This document shows positions 1 through 12,411 of a stretch of DNA of 64,000 nucleotides, piece after piece. Positions within the stretch are counted from its first letter, which is position 1; every line of letters begins with the position of its first letter. The notes under the pieces were generated by a model. That model saw nothing but the letters and a program-made list of their open reading frames with translations. It searched no databases and was not told the DNA's origin. A program made the position numbers and the translations under genes. Source of the stretch: Polyporus tsugae (Eukaryota; Basidiomycota; Agaricomycetes; Polyporales; Polyporaceae); assembly GCA_024305745.1 (NCBI GenBank), contig JAHRBS010000011.1, positions 682,001 to 746,000 on the forward strand, written 5' to 3'.

Positions 1-165
1 TTGTCCCAGACCCTTGAAGCGGACGAAGCCTACTTCAGGCTCCTCAAAGAGGCGGTTGATGTCTTGTTGGCGTACATGGCTCGCGAACGTGAAATGCTGC
101 AGAAATGGTTTCAGTCAGACAGCGCGAGCGCCGTCACCGCTGGGTGCGCGCGCCATGTAGCATAA
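1..165 (+). CDS. C-terminal end of a protein, cut by the window edge
   Basis: Frame 1 is open from the first base to a TAA at 163-165 and gives 54 residues. The segment is rich in Leu, Glu and Ala, has a helix-like pattern (LLKEAVDVLLAYMAREREML), and ends in a less ordered Ser/Ala-rich tail. I recognise no family. No ATG needs to lie in the window because the 5' end is missing. The stretch could be chance, since it is short, but its amphipathic pattern and codon choice look coding. It is followed by about 0.8 kb without a supported gene. Confidence 0.35.
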   Translation: MSQTLEADEAYFRLLKEAVDVLLAYMAREREMLQKWFQSDSASAVTAGCARHVA

Positions 166-949
166 CGTGGAGACTTCTCGTGTATTCATGCAAGTTAATG
201 CGAATGTTTTAGGCGTAAGTGGGTCGGAGCGAGGCAGATGCTGGACACAGGCAAGACGACGGGCTCGACGAGGAGGTTGCCGTCAAGCGCTGAGCGCCGA
301 GCGCGCCACCGCGCCACCGCCTACCACCTCTTTGCACTTCACACACAGTTCAGACGGCAAATCCTGATCGTCCCCTCCTCGTTTCCGCCTCTATCACATA
401 TGGTCTCCGTAGTCACTCCAGGAGGCGGACGTGCCGATTTCACTGAAGCGCGCTTCTATGGACGGGGCTCGATGGCAGATTTAGAGTCCCAGACTGCTAG
501 CAGGTACGGGTATCATCTATTTTGGCTGGCATCGTGTTCTGAAGACACTGCGTTCCCTTGCCTTGCACCGGGTGGTGTGCAGCTTGTAGGTCTAGGATGG
601 ATTGCTCGTGCTGTACCTGCCAGTGCTAGCATTGTGGGTGGGTGGCTCAGATCCCGCATGGGGCGCGCCTGGTCGGGTTAGCCTCCGAATGGTTCCGAAT
701 GGGGTGAAGGGCCCCCATGCACGATGATAGCCACCGTGCACGACTACCCCACTATTGATCAGTAGGGCCATGCTCCTCTCGGGCGAGAAGCCTAGCTCCG
801 CCACTGCAACATGGGCAACAGTAGGGCCATGCTTTTTTCGGGAGAGAAGCCGAAGTCCGGCGCTGCAAGTATGAGCTCATTGGCTGCGCCTCACGTAAGT
901 AGTAACAATTGAATTTGTACGGTATCATGACCATGACCTACCCTGCCTT
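166..949. other. Stretch with no supported gene
   Basis: Several overlapping open frames exist on both strands, but none shows a recognisable motif or a convincing exon chain. The only structure I see is the pair of 50-bp direct copies at 760-868, listed separately. Confidence 0.5.
760..868. repeat. Two tandem copies of a 50-bp unit, period 59
   Basis: A unit starting CAGTAGGGCCATGCT at 760 recurs at 819. Both copies continue with a TCGGG(C/A)GAGAAGCC core and end in CTGCAA. They differ at roughly eight of fifty positions by eye. Nothing shows that the unit is coding. Confidence 0.7.
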
Positions 950-1013
950 TGTCCTCTAGAGCTGTTCAATGCCCGGCGTCCCCTCGCCGCGTGTCGCCGG
1001 AGCACTTCCAGGA

Positions 1014-2340
1014 GGATCTCTTTGTGCGACCGTTTGGGCAACGGGCGATTCACATGATCTGCGCATCTGCCGTTCATCGCTTGCGGCCGCTCAAAAATCT
1101 CTTTGTGCGACGGTTTGGGCACTTTGGGCACCTCGAGGCGCGCGCGAGTTTCGTTCAGCTGAGCGTACTGGAAAGACGCGAGAGCTTCGACAAGCGTAAG
1201 TCAAGTCCGTTCCCCTTTTCTCGCCGGATGCGAGCGGCTGATATGACTGTGGGCAGCCTCTACTGTAGCGCTGGAACAGGTGGATAATTCACGCACGCGG
1301 GTGGGATAGCGCTCCGTCTGAGGGCGTCATGTTTGAGGGTATTGGCGCGTCGGATAGTCAAGCGCAACGTTGACAAGGGACGTTCCGGTTCACTTGTCTA
1401 CGGCCGATCTCCATCATGGAACGTAAGTGCAAACTTGTTCATGCTCGTCACGTCTCAAGATCTAACGACTTACATATGGCGTGGCTCTCTGTCGCAGAGG
1501 GCATTTCACATCATGGACCGTAACTTATCCGCACTCAAGCTCGCCCGTTTACGATAGAGGATGAGGATGGTCGCTCGATCGGTGAGTACCATTCAACAAT
1601 TGGGGCAGTGCACGGCTCACATGGTCCCCGCCCCCTTCTTCGCTCTTGGCCGGCATTCTACCATCGCACAGATCTCTCTCTGTGGCGGTTCGGGAAATGT
1701 GCAGTCACATATACTGTGTCCCGTATTTCGACGGGCGCGCTCGAGCGCACTCTGAAGGGATCTCGAGATCGAGTATAGGGATCGTGCGACCCTACATGCT
1801 CCCCAGCTTTGCGGGTTGTTCCATTGCACGCAGATCTCTTTGTGCGACAGATTGGGCAAGGCCGGGACGCCGATTTTGCCTATGGCGACTGGTTGGGCAA
1901 CACCGCGCCTAGGCTAGCCCTCCGCGGGCTTTCTGGACCAATGTCTTTGTGCGACGATGCGGATTCCTCCGCTTACGATCGACCATGGTCCTTGGATATC
2001 TGCGTCGCGTATTTTGCCGCCACACACTCAGCAGCCTGAGCTGCGTTTTGCGGACCTTGCCGTTGCGCATAGATGCGACAATTTTGGCGACAGGATTGGG
2101 CAAGGCTCTTCGCCGCTAAGATGTATTTCTTTCTGGGAAATTCCGTATCTTGCCACGGAGATCTTGCAACCGGCTCACCCCGTTCAAAATCGTGTTCTGT
2201 CGTCTCTCTTCCTTCGTTCGCTCGCGACCATGGTTCTTGGGTGTCAGTGTTCCGTATTTGGCCGTCGTACGCTTTCTGGGAAACCAGTAATCTTTTCATG
2301 CCATTGCCGACCGATACGCGTCTGGCCCGGGAGTTCACTG
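1014..2340. repeat. Field of degenerate repeats built on a 25-bp word
   Basis: The word ATCTCTTTGTGCGAC followed by a GTTTGGGCA-like tail occurs at 1016-1040, 1097-1121 (24 of 25 bases the same) and 1834-1858. Weaker forms lie at 1672-1695 and near 1943. A second word, around ACCATGGTYCTTGGRTRTC with a CGTATTT-GCC tail, occurs near 1982 and 2228. Copies are irregularly spaced and the reading frame is not kept between them. In the minus direction the first word reads as peptide repeats of the type RSHKEI. No gene can be assembled across the field. Confidence 0.6.
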
Positions 2341-2382
2341 CTCCTGGACTAGGCAAATTTTTAATTGTCATGGAATAATTCT

Positions 2383-2907
2383 TTAAGCATCGCCGTACGT
2401 CAGGTCTATGTACGAGAAGCCGTGCGGGTATTTCTCGACAGTCAGGTCGACCACTACGCGGAAGTTACCGACAACGCTTGTCTGCGTCGGTGGTCCATCA
2501 TCATCTTCGGTGAGATCAATGACCTGCCGGGGTCCTGCCAGATCCTCTCGCCATGAATCATGCTCCTCCTCGCCATTGGAACCACTGTTCATCCTCAATT
2601 TAGGGTTTAAAGCTCTATTGCGGCCATGCGCTCACCTTTCCGCACCCTCATCATTCCTGTAGAAGGGGTAAATGGGCCTGATCGTTCCCGCTCCCCCAAC
2701 CACGGTCCGACAGACCGGGCAGGACTTATTGATTCCCAGATGCCTCCCGAGGCAGTCTTTGCAGAAAATATGCCCTGTACCGTCATCTAGGAATGAGTAC
2801 TATGCTTCGGTGTGAAGCGGACCTAGAGACAATTGACCGCATAGGGTGACTTGAGGCGGATCCTCTGCCGTGAAGCGTGTAAAGCAGATAGGGCAAGCGA
2901 AGGACAT
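2383..2907 (-). CDS. Small RING finger protein with three SUMO-interacting-like motifs
   Basis: Three exons, 2907-2838, 2786-2636 and 2593-2383, join in phase through introns of 51 and 42 nt to give 143 aa. The RING-HC ligands are plain: CPIC near the N-terminus, then C, then GHIFCKDC, then CPVCR. RING domains of this type recruit E2 ubiquitin-conjugating enzymes. The C-terminal third holds VIDLTEDD, VVDLT and YIDLT, which fit the hydrophobic cores of SUMO-interacting motifs; the first has an acidic tail. Together this suggests a SUMO-targeted ubiquitin ligase, but in Slx8/RNF4-type enzymes the SIMs precede the RING, whereas here they follow it. The first donor, GTCAAT, is weak. The start is the first ATG before CPIC; a longer N-terminus is possible. 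The ligase role is inferred. Confidence 0.78.
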
Positions 2908-3061
2908 CAATCGGGATGATGGTGGTTTAGGACCCGCACGATTTGAGAGGGACCATGATCATTTTATAGGGAATCCTGGCACTGCCCCGTTTAACGTATT
3001 GGTCTGATGTCCGCCTATAAATTCTCCAGGTCTTTGCGAATCCTCTGCACCGAAACTCCCA

Positions 3062-5731
3062 ATGGACCCCCGGAAGGTGCGTATGTTTCTAGTGGTGTAT
3101 CCCCTGCCGTCTCCCGCTAATCTCCTAATTTTGCGCAGAAATACCCGTTATATGCTTGGGGATTTGATGCTGTGCCGAAACCACGCGCCATCGAGCAACT
3201 TGGAGACATGGATAACCGTCAGATTGCGCCTGAGATGGTCCAGCACCCCTATCCCACCGCTCATCGCTTCAACCAACTACCGAATAGTCTGGGGGGGTCA
3301 ACTTCAAGTGCGCCGAGGTCTACACGGACGCCCACCGTCCGGCAATATGACGGTACGCCCAGATTACGCACCGCGAAACAACGACCAGACCTTTGATATG
3401 CCGACCGCATCTAAATCAGCGGAACAGGGCATTGATCCGAAGACATATGTGAGTGTATGATTACCTCCGCTCAATTACGCTTATATGCGACCCAGTATTC
3501 CAGCTGGCTCCATTCAAAGCATCCAGCATACGCAAAATTGCTGGGACGGAAATGAGACTTCTATCGGCAAAATCTCAAGTGTGTTCATCGTGTTGTTACC
3601 GCAAATACCATATTTGAGATTGGCGCAGACATTTCAAACTTCAACCGTACGTTCCGGGTTATCGCCCAACCGGGAGTCGAGGCACAATTTGAGACCGGAT
3701 TGTGTTCCCCAATGTCAAAGTGGTATTACTCAAACTTCGGACCCGCGAGTGAGGTCCACTTTGATGCGTGCACAATTCAGTTTGACGCATCTGATTATCC
3801 ACAGATTCTTCACGCCACGGCACCGGGTCGCACGGACTCGCTGAAGCGACCGACAGCCACTCTCGCGAGTGTATCACCCAGTGCATACATTCAGGACGTT
3901 GGATCCCCATCCACAGCTCAGCGAATAGTCGGAAACATCAGAGACGAGCCTCCCCTTCAGAACCCGGATCACCGTCAACGGGTCGACCCAACGATAGGGA
4001 CTTTGGTGGGTTACTCCGAGCAACTTTCTTCACCGCAATCTTAGACATCAATGTCGTTCACAAGGGCTCGACATCCGCGAACGTGCCTTTTCTGAGCATG
4101 ACACTCGTCTATCCTTACTTGTATCCTGCCTATGGTCTTGCTTGTCTAGCCAACGACCTTGGTATTGGGGTGAAAGTACAGGAATGGAACCAGACCATCC
4201 GTGCCGCTGTTGTGCTCACGGCTATGGTTGAGGATCTAGTGAGTCTTGAATGAGTTTAGCTTGCACCGATGCGACGGACTCACCTGCCATGCAGCGCCAT
4301 ATTCGCGACGGGATAAAGCAATGGGTATCTATGCAACCGGCGTTACGGAGGACTGAGACAAATATCAACCGCGGCATGTTCCCTCATCAATGCTTGCAAT
4401 ATCCACGGGACACCACCGCTTACGAGTGGGACTTCTTCTGGCGATCTACACGAGAGAAAATATTCGACGTCGTGTCAAGTCTGAAGCATTGCTGCCCGCA
4501 AGAAAGACTCGCAGATCAAACGTTTGAGGTGCCTATGGATGATGCCCAGTGGTCCTCATGGGTGCGGGACGTGCTATGGGTACTTCATCAGCTCATACGA
4601 ATGTAAATACCTCCATTTCTCTTCCTTATTTATTGTGCTAATCCGTAATGGTAACAGCGTGAAGGTCGATGAAGAGGGGGTCATCGCTTTAGTAAGGAGG
4701 GCCCAGACACAAGATGACGGGAGTCAGGAGTGGCAGGTCCCGACCATAGCATCAATACATACATGCGCAAGGTCACGGCTCGCGGAAGTTACAGGACGAG
4801 CCACAATCTAACCGTATCATAGGTTCCACGTCACAAGGGTCCTCTTCAGCAGTGTGAGATCTCCTGTTTCCGCTCGTATTGAAATGGACGCTGATCGTGA
4901 AGATAGAATTCCCGCTCCCGTTACCGACAGTATGCATTTCAAGCAGGGCACATGCATTCCTCCCTTCCAAGGACCTAGGACAGGATTAACACGGTCGTAC
5001 AGCGAAAATTGTTTTGACCTTCGCCGATCTTCATTGACCCAAGCGGGTGACATCCAGCCCGAGGTAGCGACAAAGTAAGCGGCAGTTCTTGCTCCGATCT
5101 AAAGTCTCTAATCGTGATCTTACAGTGACAGGATGTCAGGCCATCATCATTTCCTGCAACAATCGCATATGGGAATAAGCCATGTCGTCCCGAACCGTTG
5201 GGGTCAGACACCTGGTGGATCACCCTCATCTTCCCTTGCTGCTCCTCTGAGTGTTCCGCTGAAACGGCCGGCGGAGGGTGAGCCTTCAGCACAGGTGCAA
5301 AGAATCAAGCGACATAAGACAGCGTAAGTACGTCCGATGAAATGAAGAACGCGAAAACGTGGTTTCTATCTCATCTCCTAGCAATACCGTTGAACCGTCA
5401 ATTTCTCGGTTTGATACGGGGATGCCCGTCGTTGATCAAAGCCACCATAGGTAAGTCAATGTGATATTGGTTTCTGGTTGCGTTTATTGGTCCCTCTGTT
5501 GGTAGCGGACATGCGGTGCTCCCAATCAACGCTCGCACGGCTTCAAAGCGGCCGCTGGACCAGCCATCGGACAACCCCCAGTGGCATAAGCGGCCCAGAT
5601 TGGAGTAAGTTGACCATATCCTTTATTGTGTTGCAACACATCATGACAGACTACACATTTGGATCAGCAACGAGATACAGGTTTTCCCCTTGGGTTCTCA
5701 GATGGGTCGAGTTTCGGAGATTGAGGATTGA
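3062..5731 (+). CDS. Multi-exon gene of unknown function, model uncertain
   Basis: Starting at ATG 3062, a 15-nt first exon splices over a 62-nt intron (3077-3138) into a frame reading KYPLYAWGFDAVPKP. Later blocks are well supported by in-phase splicing: about 4050-4230 to 4292-4600, then 4665-4771 over an intron with GTAAAT donor, and a chain from 4854 through exons at 5129, 5383 and 5507 to a TGA at 5729-5731. The 3290-4050 part needs a frame change near a run of seven G at 3291-3297 and crosses an in-frame TGA near 3553, so it may be damaged or mis-spliced in my model. The C-terminal exons are rich in Pro, Ser and basic residues, as in nuclear regulators. I recognise no domain. Confidence 0.4.
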
Positions 5732-5739
5732 GACTACGT

Positions 5740-7015
5740 GGAGTTTTCAAGTTGGATACTTTGTAGTCCCCTTCCCCAAGCCGTAGACGCTATTGCCTTA
5801 TTATCACAATCCACAGGGCAGCTCTCCTGCTGGAAGGCGTCAAAGCCTTGCCAGCCCAATAGCCAGATACTCGAGAATAGGTGCAATTCTTCCAAGCGCG
5901 ACGAACGACCATGCCTGCAAGGGAGAGGTCGGTTACGCCAAAATATAGGATAGTATGTATGGTGCTAACGCTACAAAAGGCGACAGAGGAGAAATGTGCG
6001 GAAGTGACATGCCGACAAGTGAGTGTTAAGGCACCGAGTGCCAGAGCATGCATATCACGGATCGCCAGAGGCAGAGTCTACATGTTGGCGAGAGGTCAGT
6101 TCATTAACTGAACTAATTCAACTCGGGATGGGCTCACCAAAGCGGGGTCTCAGGCTAAGATGGACGTAACCCACTTGCGCAGGAGCCGGATGATGACACA
6201 AGTGCAAACCCAACTGCGAGCAAAGATAGTCCGCATACCACTGCTTCCCTTGAACTCCGATGTGTACGCCATACCTTGCCTATGGACGGCATGGGCGTTG
6301 GCAACGAGGATTCGACGTTGTATCCATCCAGAGAGAGGGTAAGAAGGGTGTACTAGGGTGTGGGGGCGTTATAAAAGCACTCAGTGGTGTAAGAGGCCGC
6401 AATCGAGGTGATGCCCTGGTGGCCCAAGCGCCGAGCTGTCGAACAATTGCGTGTTGGCATAGCTGCTGCATTAGTTAGAGAGGAACACAGTGCGGACGCC
6501 GGAAAAGGATGGAACACCCACAGAGAAAGCACCCCATAACTGCTTCGTGTGTTGACCAGAAGCGAAATTACGGCCCCCCCGTGGGGATACGTAGGCATAG
6601 GGCTGAACGAACCTAGGAAGGAATTCCTGGAGTCAGAGCCCGTAGCAGACGACTATAAGACAGCCTCTCCCGACGCGAAAAAAAAACGGGTGCGCGGGGT
6701 GTGACACACGCATCGACGCGCGCCAGAGCCCCTCGAAGGATTGCTGCAGGACAGCCAGAGCCCCCAACGCACGAAGCCGACGAGCAAAGCGAACGCGGCA
6801 GGGACACGTACCAGACATTCTGATTGGTGCACTCGGAAGAGGGATCATCCTCGGTCCACACAGTAGGGAGAGGGGGTGGAGGAAAAGTCGTGCCCCCGTT
6901 GCGCGATGTGGAGAGGAACAAGATGAGTCACCCTGGTAAGCGCCCTTCAGATCGTCCTCCGAGTCCACGTCCGGGACTCCGATTCTTACCGAGCCCCGCG
7001 GTACCAACCAGCTAA
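5740..7015 (+). CDS. Candidate exons of an unrecognised gene
   Basis: Several plus-strand blocks have coding character: about 6185-6338 (acidic and Ser/Thr-rich), 6396-6530 (reads PWWPKRRAVEQLRVGIAAAL, helical), about 6627-6690 (ends in a KKKR basic cluster) and 6824-7015 (Gly/Pro/Arg-rich, stop at 7013-7015). The 6338-to-6396 junction is in phase over a 57-nt intron with donor GTAAGA. Other joins are not secure, and a TGA near 6820 breaks the last block. This may be a separate gene or the 3' part of the gene at 3062-5731. Function unknown. Confidence 0.3.
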
Positions 7016-8550
7016 TACTGTATCATATGTATATGTACTTCGTCGAGCAGCCACATTGTCAACAACGCGTGCCGCCTATTGTCGTGCCGTTGTCCCGGAT
7101 CGATTAACCAGGCTTCAAGCTTCAGGCCTTCAGGTGCAAACCGACCGAAAACCGGAAATCAGATCGTAAGAGAGCACCGAAAGATGGTTTCCCTAAATAG
7201 GTTCGACACAAGCTCCTGAGCTCCGGAACGCGGTCTTGGTATGAGACTAATGGTTTCCCCACCCAACATAACGGGTACAGGAATGGACTTCGCAAACTAC
7301 CTCGATCATCGAGCGAGGGTCCCCTGCATTTGAACAGGTCCGCAACCACACCCATTCACATCGCTATTCGCGCGGAGCTGCGCTGCTCCTTGCCCGACTC
7401 GGAGGCAGGTGAGCTACATATATGGGTGGTGGTTCTATTCACGAATGTCGACCCATTGACTCCACGGGTATCAGCAGACAGCGTGTCAGTGACACAGGAG
7501 AAGATCGCATTGGGCGAGTTGGTGTTCGAAGAACGATCCAACCTCGGTATGAGTTCCATTTATCGAAATACCCCTAGGTCGGGACAGCCTTGAAGAGCCG
7601 TGCATTAAACATCGACCATAGCCTGAAGCGACAGACGTACCCGACCGGAAGGTTCAGTTGCCGAGCGGGGCAATCTGCTGAGCACACCACGCATCTTGCG
7701 TCGTTGTGGGCTCTCCTCCCGAAAAAAGAGAACGTCCTTACGACTGTTCTACCAAGGTGTCTACGCCGTCCGGGTGGTTCTAATCCAGGACGAGGCCGCA
7801 GACAGTCCAAATCGCGTCGCAGTGACTTCAACCGAGGGGCATTCCAGGCGCCGTGAGGCAGACAGGAGGGACGCATCAAGACCGTCTTCCTACACCGATC
7901 CCGCACGGTTGGGGCGGAAGCCCAGCCACTCCTTGATCGCAGCGAGGATGTCATCAAAGCACGACAGGATCAAGGTTCGGGAGGACCATGTGGAGTGTTT
8001 GAAAGAGCTCGGGGTCGAAGTAGAGGCCATGGCGGTCGGATTGCAGGCGAGCAGTCCGCGGGTATCGGACACATGCCGGTTCTCCCTCCGTGTGGGCATG
8101 ATCAACACCTGCTTGGAAGGACGATCCATGGAGGTCTGCGGGGTTCCGGCGCAGGCGTTTGCAACCGCCTCTCGTTGCAAAATCTGCTGGAGCAAGACAG
8201 AGCTGAATCGGTTGGCGCAGGTTGACGGAGCACATCGGATTGAGCATTCAAAGATTAAGTCAGTCTATGTACGATGCAAGGGGTTGCACGGACCATCGCA
8301 TGCAGCCTCCACTGGAATCCGAACAACGACAGGGTTTCTACGAGAAGCTCAGAAGGACCGAAGAGACTGCCTCTCCCCAAATTTAGGTGCCTCCAACGCA
8401 CAATGGCCCTTATATCACGTATAAGATTAGCGTGCAAGATCGGCGGGCGGGGTCTCTGCCTATGATACGGGAGGTTCGTATCTTGGATAGCTCATCAGAT
8501 ATTGCCCGGTGAACAATGGGCACGATCGACTCACCAACGAAGAATGCCGA
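7016..8550. other. Ambiguous block, coding strand not resolved
   Basis: The longest plus-strand frame, 7696-8424 (242 aa), has normal GC-rich third positions and a helical stretch around VECLKELGVEVEAMAV. The minus strand also has plausible frames, for example 8195-7890, which ends in FDDILAAIKEWLGF. Neither gives a recognisable domain or a convincing exon chain. I list the block rather than pick a strand. Confidence 0.35.
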
Positions 8551-9360
8551 TCAATCGTCATCAGAAGTCGAGTCAATGACCACCCTACCCTGCTCACCCC
8601 ACTCAGCTGGCCATGGCTCGCTGGAGGAAGCTACTCCTTCGGGAACGATCTGCGACCCTTCGTAGCGATCAGTCCCCGAACTCTCCTGTTGCGGCATAGA
8701 AGACAAACTTGTACCTGCTCCAGATCCTCCTCCCTTTGTTCTTCGGACACGGTTAGCCTCTTCCTCGTAAACCTTAACAAGAACGGGTTGGACATACTAG
8801 TAAACGTATGGGACACCATGTACCCCGACCATCTTGCGCTGCTCATTCACGGCGCCACATGTCGGAACCTATTCATCGCGAGCGGAACGGCGCGGATCCG
8901 CACTAGTACTGCCGACACCTCGATCTTGCACAGCACAGTGCGCGAGGTGAGCGTGGATTCGCTCTCGTCATCTACCGAGTGGTCCCACATCCCATACCCA
9001 GGGAGGACATCAAACAGAGATTGAGCCACGCACCTGTCATCTAGAGCGGAGCGAACTGGGCAGGCTTCCCCCTCATCGTAGTCATCCCCACGCCCCAGTG
9101 CAAGCCCTTGACTCTTGAGCTAAAGGCAACCCGCCGGCAAACGGGATATGCAGAAAGAGGTTGGGTCAAATTGACACCAGCCGCCCGCCACCATCCGCCA
9201 TGAAGGGTGGTCGATCGAAGCTGAAGGATTGGCCGGTGATTCTGCAACGTAAGCTCACGAATAGGACGGGCGTCGATAGAGCATACATACCACTGCAAGG
9301 GTTGTAGAACTCAAGGAATCCTGCTGCCACAACAACTGAGAGAGGCCGGGATTCACGCAT
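8551..9360 (-). CDS. Five-exon gene of unknown function, 201 aa
   Basis: Exons 9360-9291, 9241-9192, 9119-8919, 8868-8806 and 8772-8551 join with perfect phase over introns of 49, 72, 50 and 33 nt, giving 606 nt including the TGA at 8551-8553. The start is the ATG opening MRESRPLSVVVAAGFLEFY. The middle is acidic (GDDYDEGEA, SVDDESEST). A basic stretch, NRVRRTKGGG, follows the short fourth intron, and the C-terminus ends STSDDD. No domain is recognised. The 33-nt intron is near the lower limit for fungi, but without it the frame meets a TAG at once. The gene lies just 3' of the JmjC gene on the same strand. Confidence 0.5.
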
Positions 9361-9696
9361 TCTCCTCCCAACGCTGATGGTCCTCCGAGTCCGCCGTCGA
9401 GCTAGTGCCATATCTGGACTGTTGAGACCACCGTGTCGACACTGGCCGAACGACGAAGCGGCATACCAGCATATAGGGATCACCATAGAGGGTGGTGGTG
9501 GATCGTCGATCATTAATCATTGGCCACCAGACGTCAGCACTGTGTTCCCAAACCTGCTACTCTCGGAAGTTCCCTCATATCAAGATCGTCCTACATTTAC
9601 ATGAGGGCGTCAGAGGGAAGAGATAGAGCTGTTGCTAAGCATGATATAAAAAGCTGGACAAACGAGGGCATACACGGCACATATACAAGAATCAGG

Positions 9697-12411
9697 TCAA
9701 CAGGGCAACCCCTGGCTTATCGTGCGTCCCTGAGGATTCGACGGGCAAGGGGCAATGCATCGAGGGTTCGACAGTGCTTCTTCGTCTTCCTGTCCCACTC
9801 CGAACCATGGAATTGAACCCTACCAAGAGAGATCAGTGATTGTACAGGCACATGTGTATCAGCTGACAGACTTACACATGGTCGATGAGCCCACCTGCGA
9901 AGGAAAACCTGCGAGCACCGTCGAATGGTGTCGGTATATGGGTTCCCGGGAGGAGGCATAACGGGCAATAGAAACGGGGACCTAGCAGAAAAATTGGCGG
10001 TCTGCTCGACAGTAAACATGACGAACAACAAACTGGTGGCCACCATTGGCTGCTGCGAACTGGGGATACGTGATCAGAGTCATGGTCTGTGCTCGAAACC
10101 AAATACCGTATCTTACCTGACAATCATCTGCGTCGATTCCCACGTCCAGTAAAGCATATGCAAGAACGGGATAACATCTGGTGGCCAGTGTCGAGCCAAT
10201 CGTTGAACCCGGAACTCTTCCCAAAGCTGCTTGCAGATGGGCACGCTTTCTGGGCTGATGAAGTCGCAAGCGACTTTCACACAATGAGCTTGGTTTGACA
10301 CCTGTAGGATCCGTGAGCAACCAGTCACCTGAATATAAGTGGATGGGTACCGTACTTGATGTGCGCATCCGGCTGGGATGAACACGGCCTGCCCAATATA
10401 CTGCCTAATGACATACGGACGCACTTTATACTGGCTGGAAAGCTCATCCAACATCGACTGGGTCAGAAAATACTCTTGGTTATGTATCGGGTCTCCGCGT
10501 TGCCGGGAAGATCTTTTCTGGTTGAGATAAGTGCGAATGTGGCACGTGTCCTCTGGCGCAAAGATATGCCACAACGCGTACCCCGCCGTGCCATCCCGAG
10601 CCTTGGCTGCGTAAGTGAGCAGGTTCACGGCATCGGACATATCGAGATGCAACTTCGTCGATCCTGAATGTGTCTCATCGAAAATCGAGGCGAGGGCGTT
10701 GTACATCTTTGGACCTGAATCAAATGTTCGATTACATTTTAGGAAAGGACGTCAGGAGACTCACCGAGGTCAGGCGTGAATGAATTGAGGGGAAAATGAG
10801 CAGCAAGGTTCTTCGCTCCGGACGAAGTGATATACTCGGGCAATGGCATTGCCCGTTCGAAGTCTTCATGTAGTTGTGGAAACATTGCCTTAAAGTTCGC
10901 CGTGGGTGGCCAGTCCTGCTCTCATTCAGCACATTAATGCTACGCAAAACGCATGCAACTAACCTTCAGCTTCAGGATTGTTTCAGAGGCTTCTGCGCTA
11001 TCAAAAAGGGAAAAAAACTCGGCAACTGTACATATCCGCTCCTTCCCTGTTTCGCAGTCTTCTACTTCACAAGCGGTGTCTCCATATTGCTGGATGAAAA
11101 ATCCTGGTTCCCAGCAGGCTTGAAGGTCCTTATGGAGGTCCTTGACGACGAATGGCCGCCTGGAGCTCCAGAATGCCTTGAAGCGCTCCTCGGATAGCTG
11201 GGTCCTTGCCAACCTCTTGACCGAGCGGGAGTCATCCCGGTCGACGGTAGGAGGAATCCTGAAATAGTGTATTAGCAAGGTCGACGCGTGGTCGTTGCAG
11301 TTCGTACACGGACACAGGAGAACGTCGCCTACGGACGGCAGCAGTGCGACAAGACTCACCATTCGGGGACATTAGCCATTTTCTCCTGAAGCGACGTCAA
11401 CTCCGGCAAGAGAAACCGTGTCAGGCGGATGTATCCGGACCTCTTATGGCAGAGCTTCTAGAAAGCGTGGCGCATATTAGTGCGGGGAGAAACCGTATAG
11501 AAAAGTGGTGCCTACCTGCTTGGGTCCGTCGAAACAGATCCCACAGAACTCCTTCCCGCACTGCGTACAAAACCAGCTTGCTGAAAATACGCCAGTCGAG
11601 CAACAATCTGATCGTACTTGAGAACAAGACCTGAGGAGAGAATAGTCAACAACTGCGTACCGCACAGAGTCCTCGTGGATGGGTCCATGGGTCGATATAT
11701 CGGCCGCATGACGTCGTACGCCAGAACCTCGCCCATAATGATAGGAAGTAAGAAGGTTTTCGCCACGGACTAAACGTTGATTCAGCGACGCGCCATGTAA
11801 AATTTAAACCGTCTACCTTCTTTGGCTCGATGTCGTCTGTCCGGTGTTTTCTTGAGAACACCATTCGAAGATTATTGAGTTCGCGTCGTTCGTCGGCCTC
11901 GAAGTCGTAAGAGACCTTCTTCAACGCGGGGTCATATACAAGGACCCGGAAGCCTAGCCTGCCGTCACATGAAATGTCTGCACTAGTTCTTCAGGGGCAC
12001 TCGCCTCGAAAGTTGCACGCGTCATCTTCAGAATCATCCAAGGAGGCAGTGGCGCGTTGCGACGGTCGACAGCTGGCACATTGAACAAGCCTGGTTGTGC
12101 GCCGGTTCAGAGACGGAATAGTCTCCAGGATCGTCTTGCAAAATTCTGGGCATGCGGTGCGCTGGGGGTAGCGTGTCATGGCGAAGGTTTCCCAGCGAGC
12201 TTGCTTGGCGAACGAAGCGGAGACCTTACCTCGTTGTTGATTGCCTCTCACGTGCTTTGCGCGCGACCGCACGTGCCGCCTTGCCCTCTCCTCTGACCGG
12301 CGCCTTTCGATCGTGCGCCTCGCTCAAGTTCCGGGCCCATGCATTACTTGGGGTATGGGGCGCTGCAGCGGCACGCGCCCGGGTCCGATTCGACTTAGGG
12401 CCACGGTTCAG
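9697..12411 (-). CDS. JmjC-domain protein of the KDM3-like (histone H3K9 demethylase) family
   Basis: The C-terminal half is unmistakable. An exon at 10706-10333 carries the JmjC core with the HxD iron ligands (TKLHLDMSDAVN) and the late segment VFIPAGCAHQ, whose His is the third ligand. A 68-nt intron then leads into VSNQAHCVKVACDFISPE, typical of KDM3 enzymes, which use Fe(II) and 2-oxoglutarate to demethylate lysine. Upstream exons 11275-10972 and about 10922-10766 give the pre-JmjC region (KLKDWPPTANFK, LNSFTPDLGPKMYNA). Further upstream a cysteine-rich zinc finger reads WFCTQCGKEFCGIC. N-terminal exons between 11.9 and 12.4 kb are uncertain because more than one frame is plausible. The frame may stop at 10113 or splice at GTAAGA there and end at 9697. 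Enzyme activity is inferred from the ligands. Confidence 0.8.
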
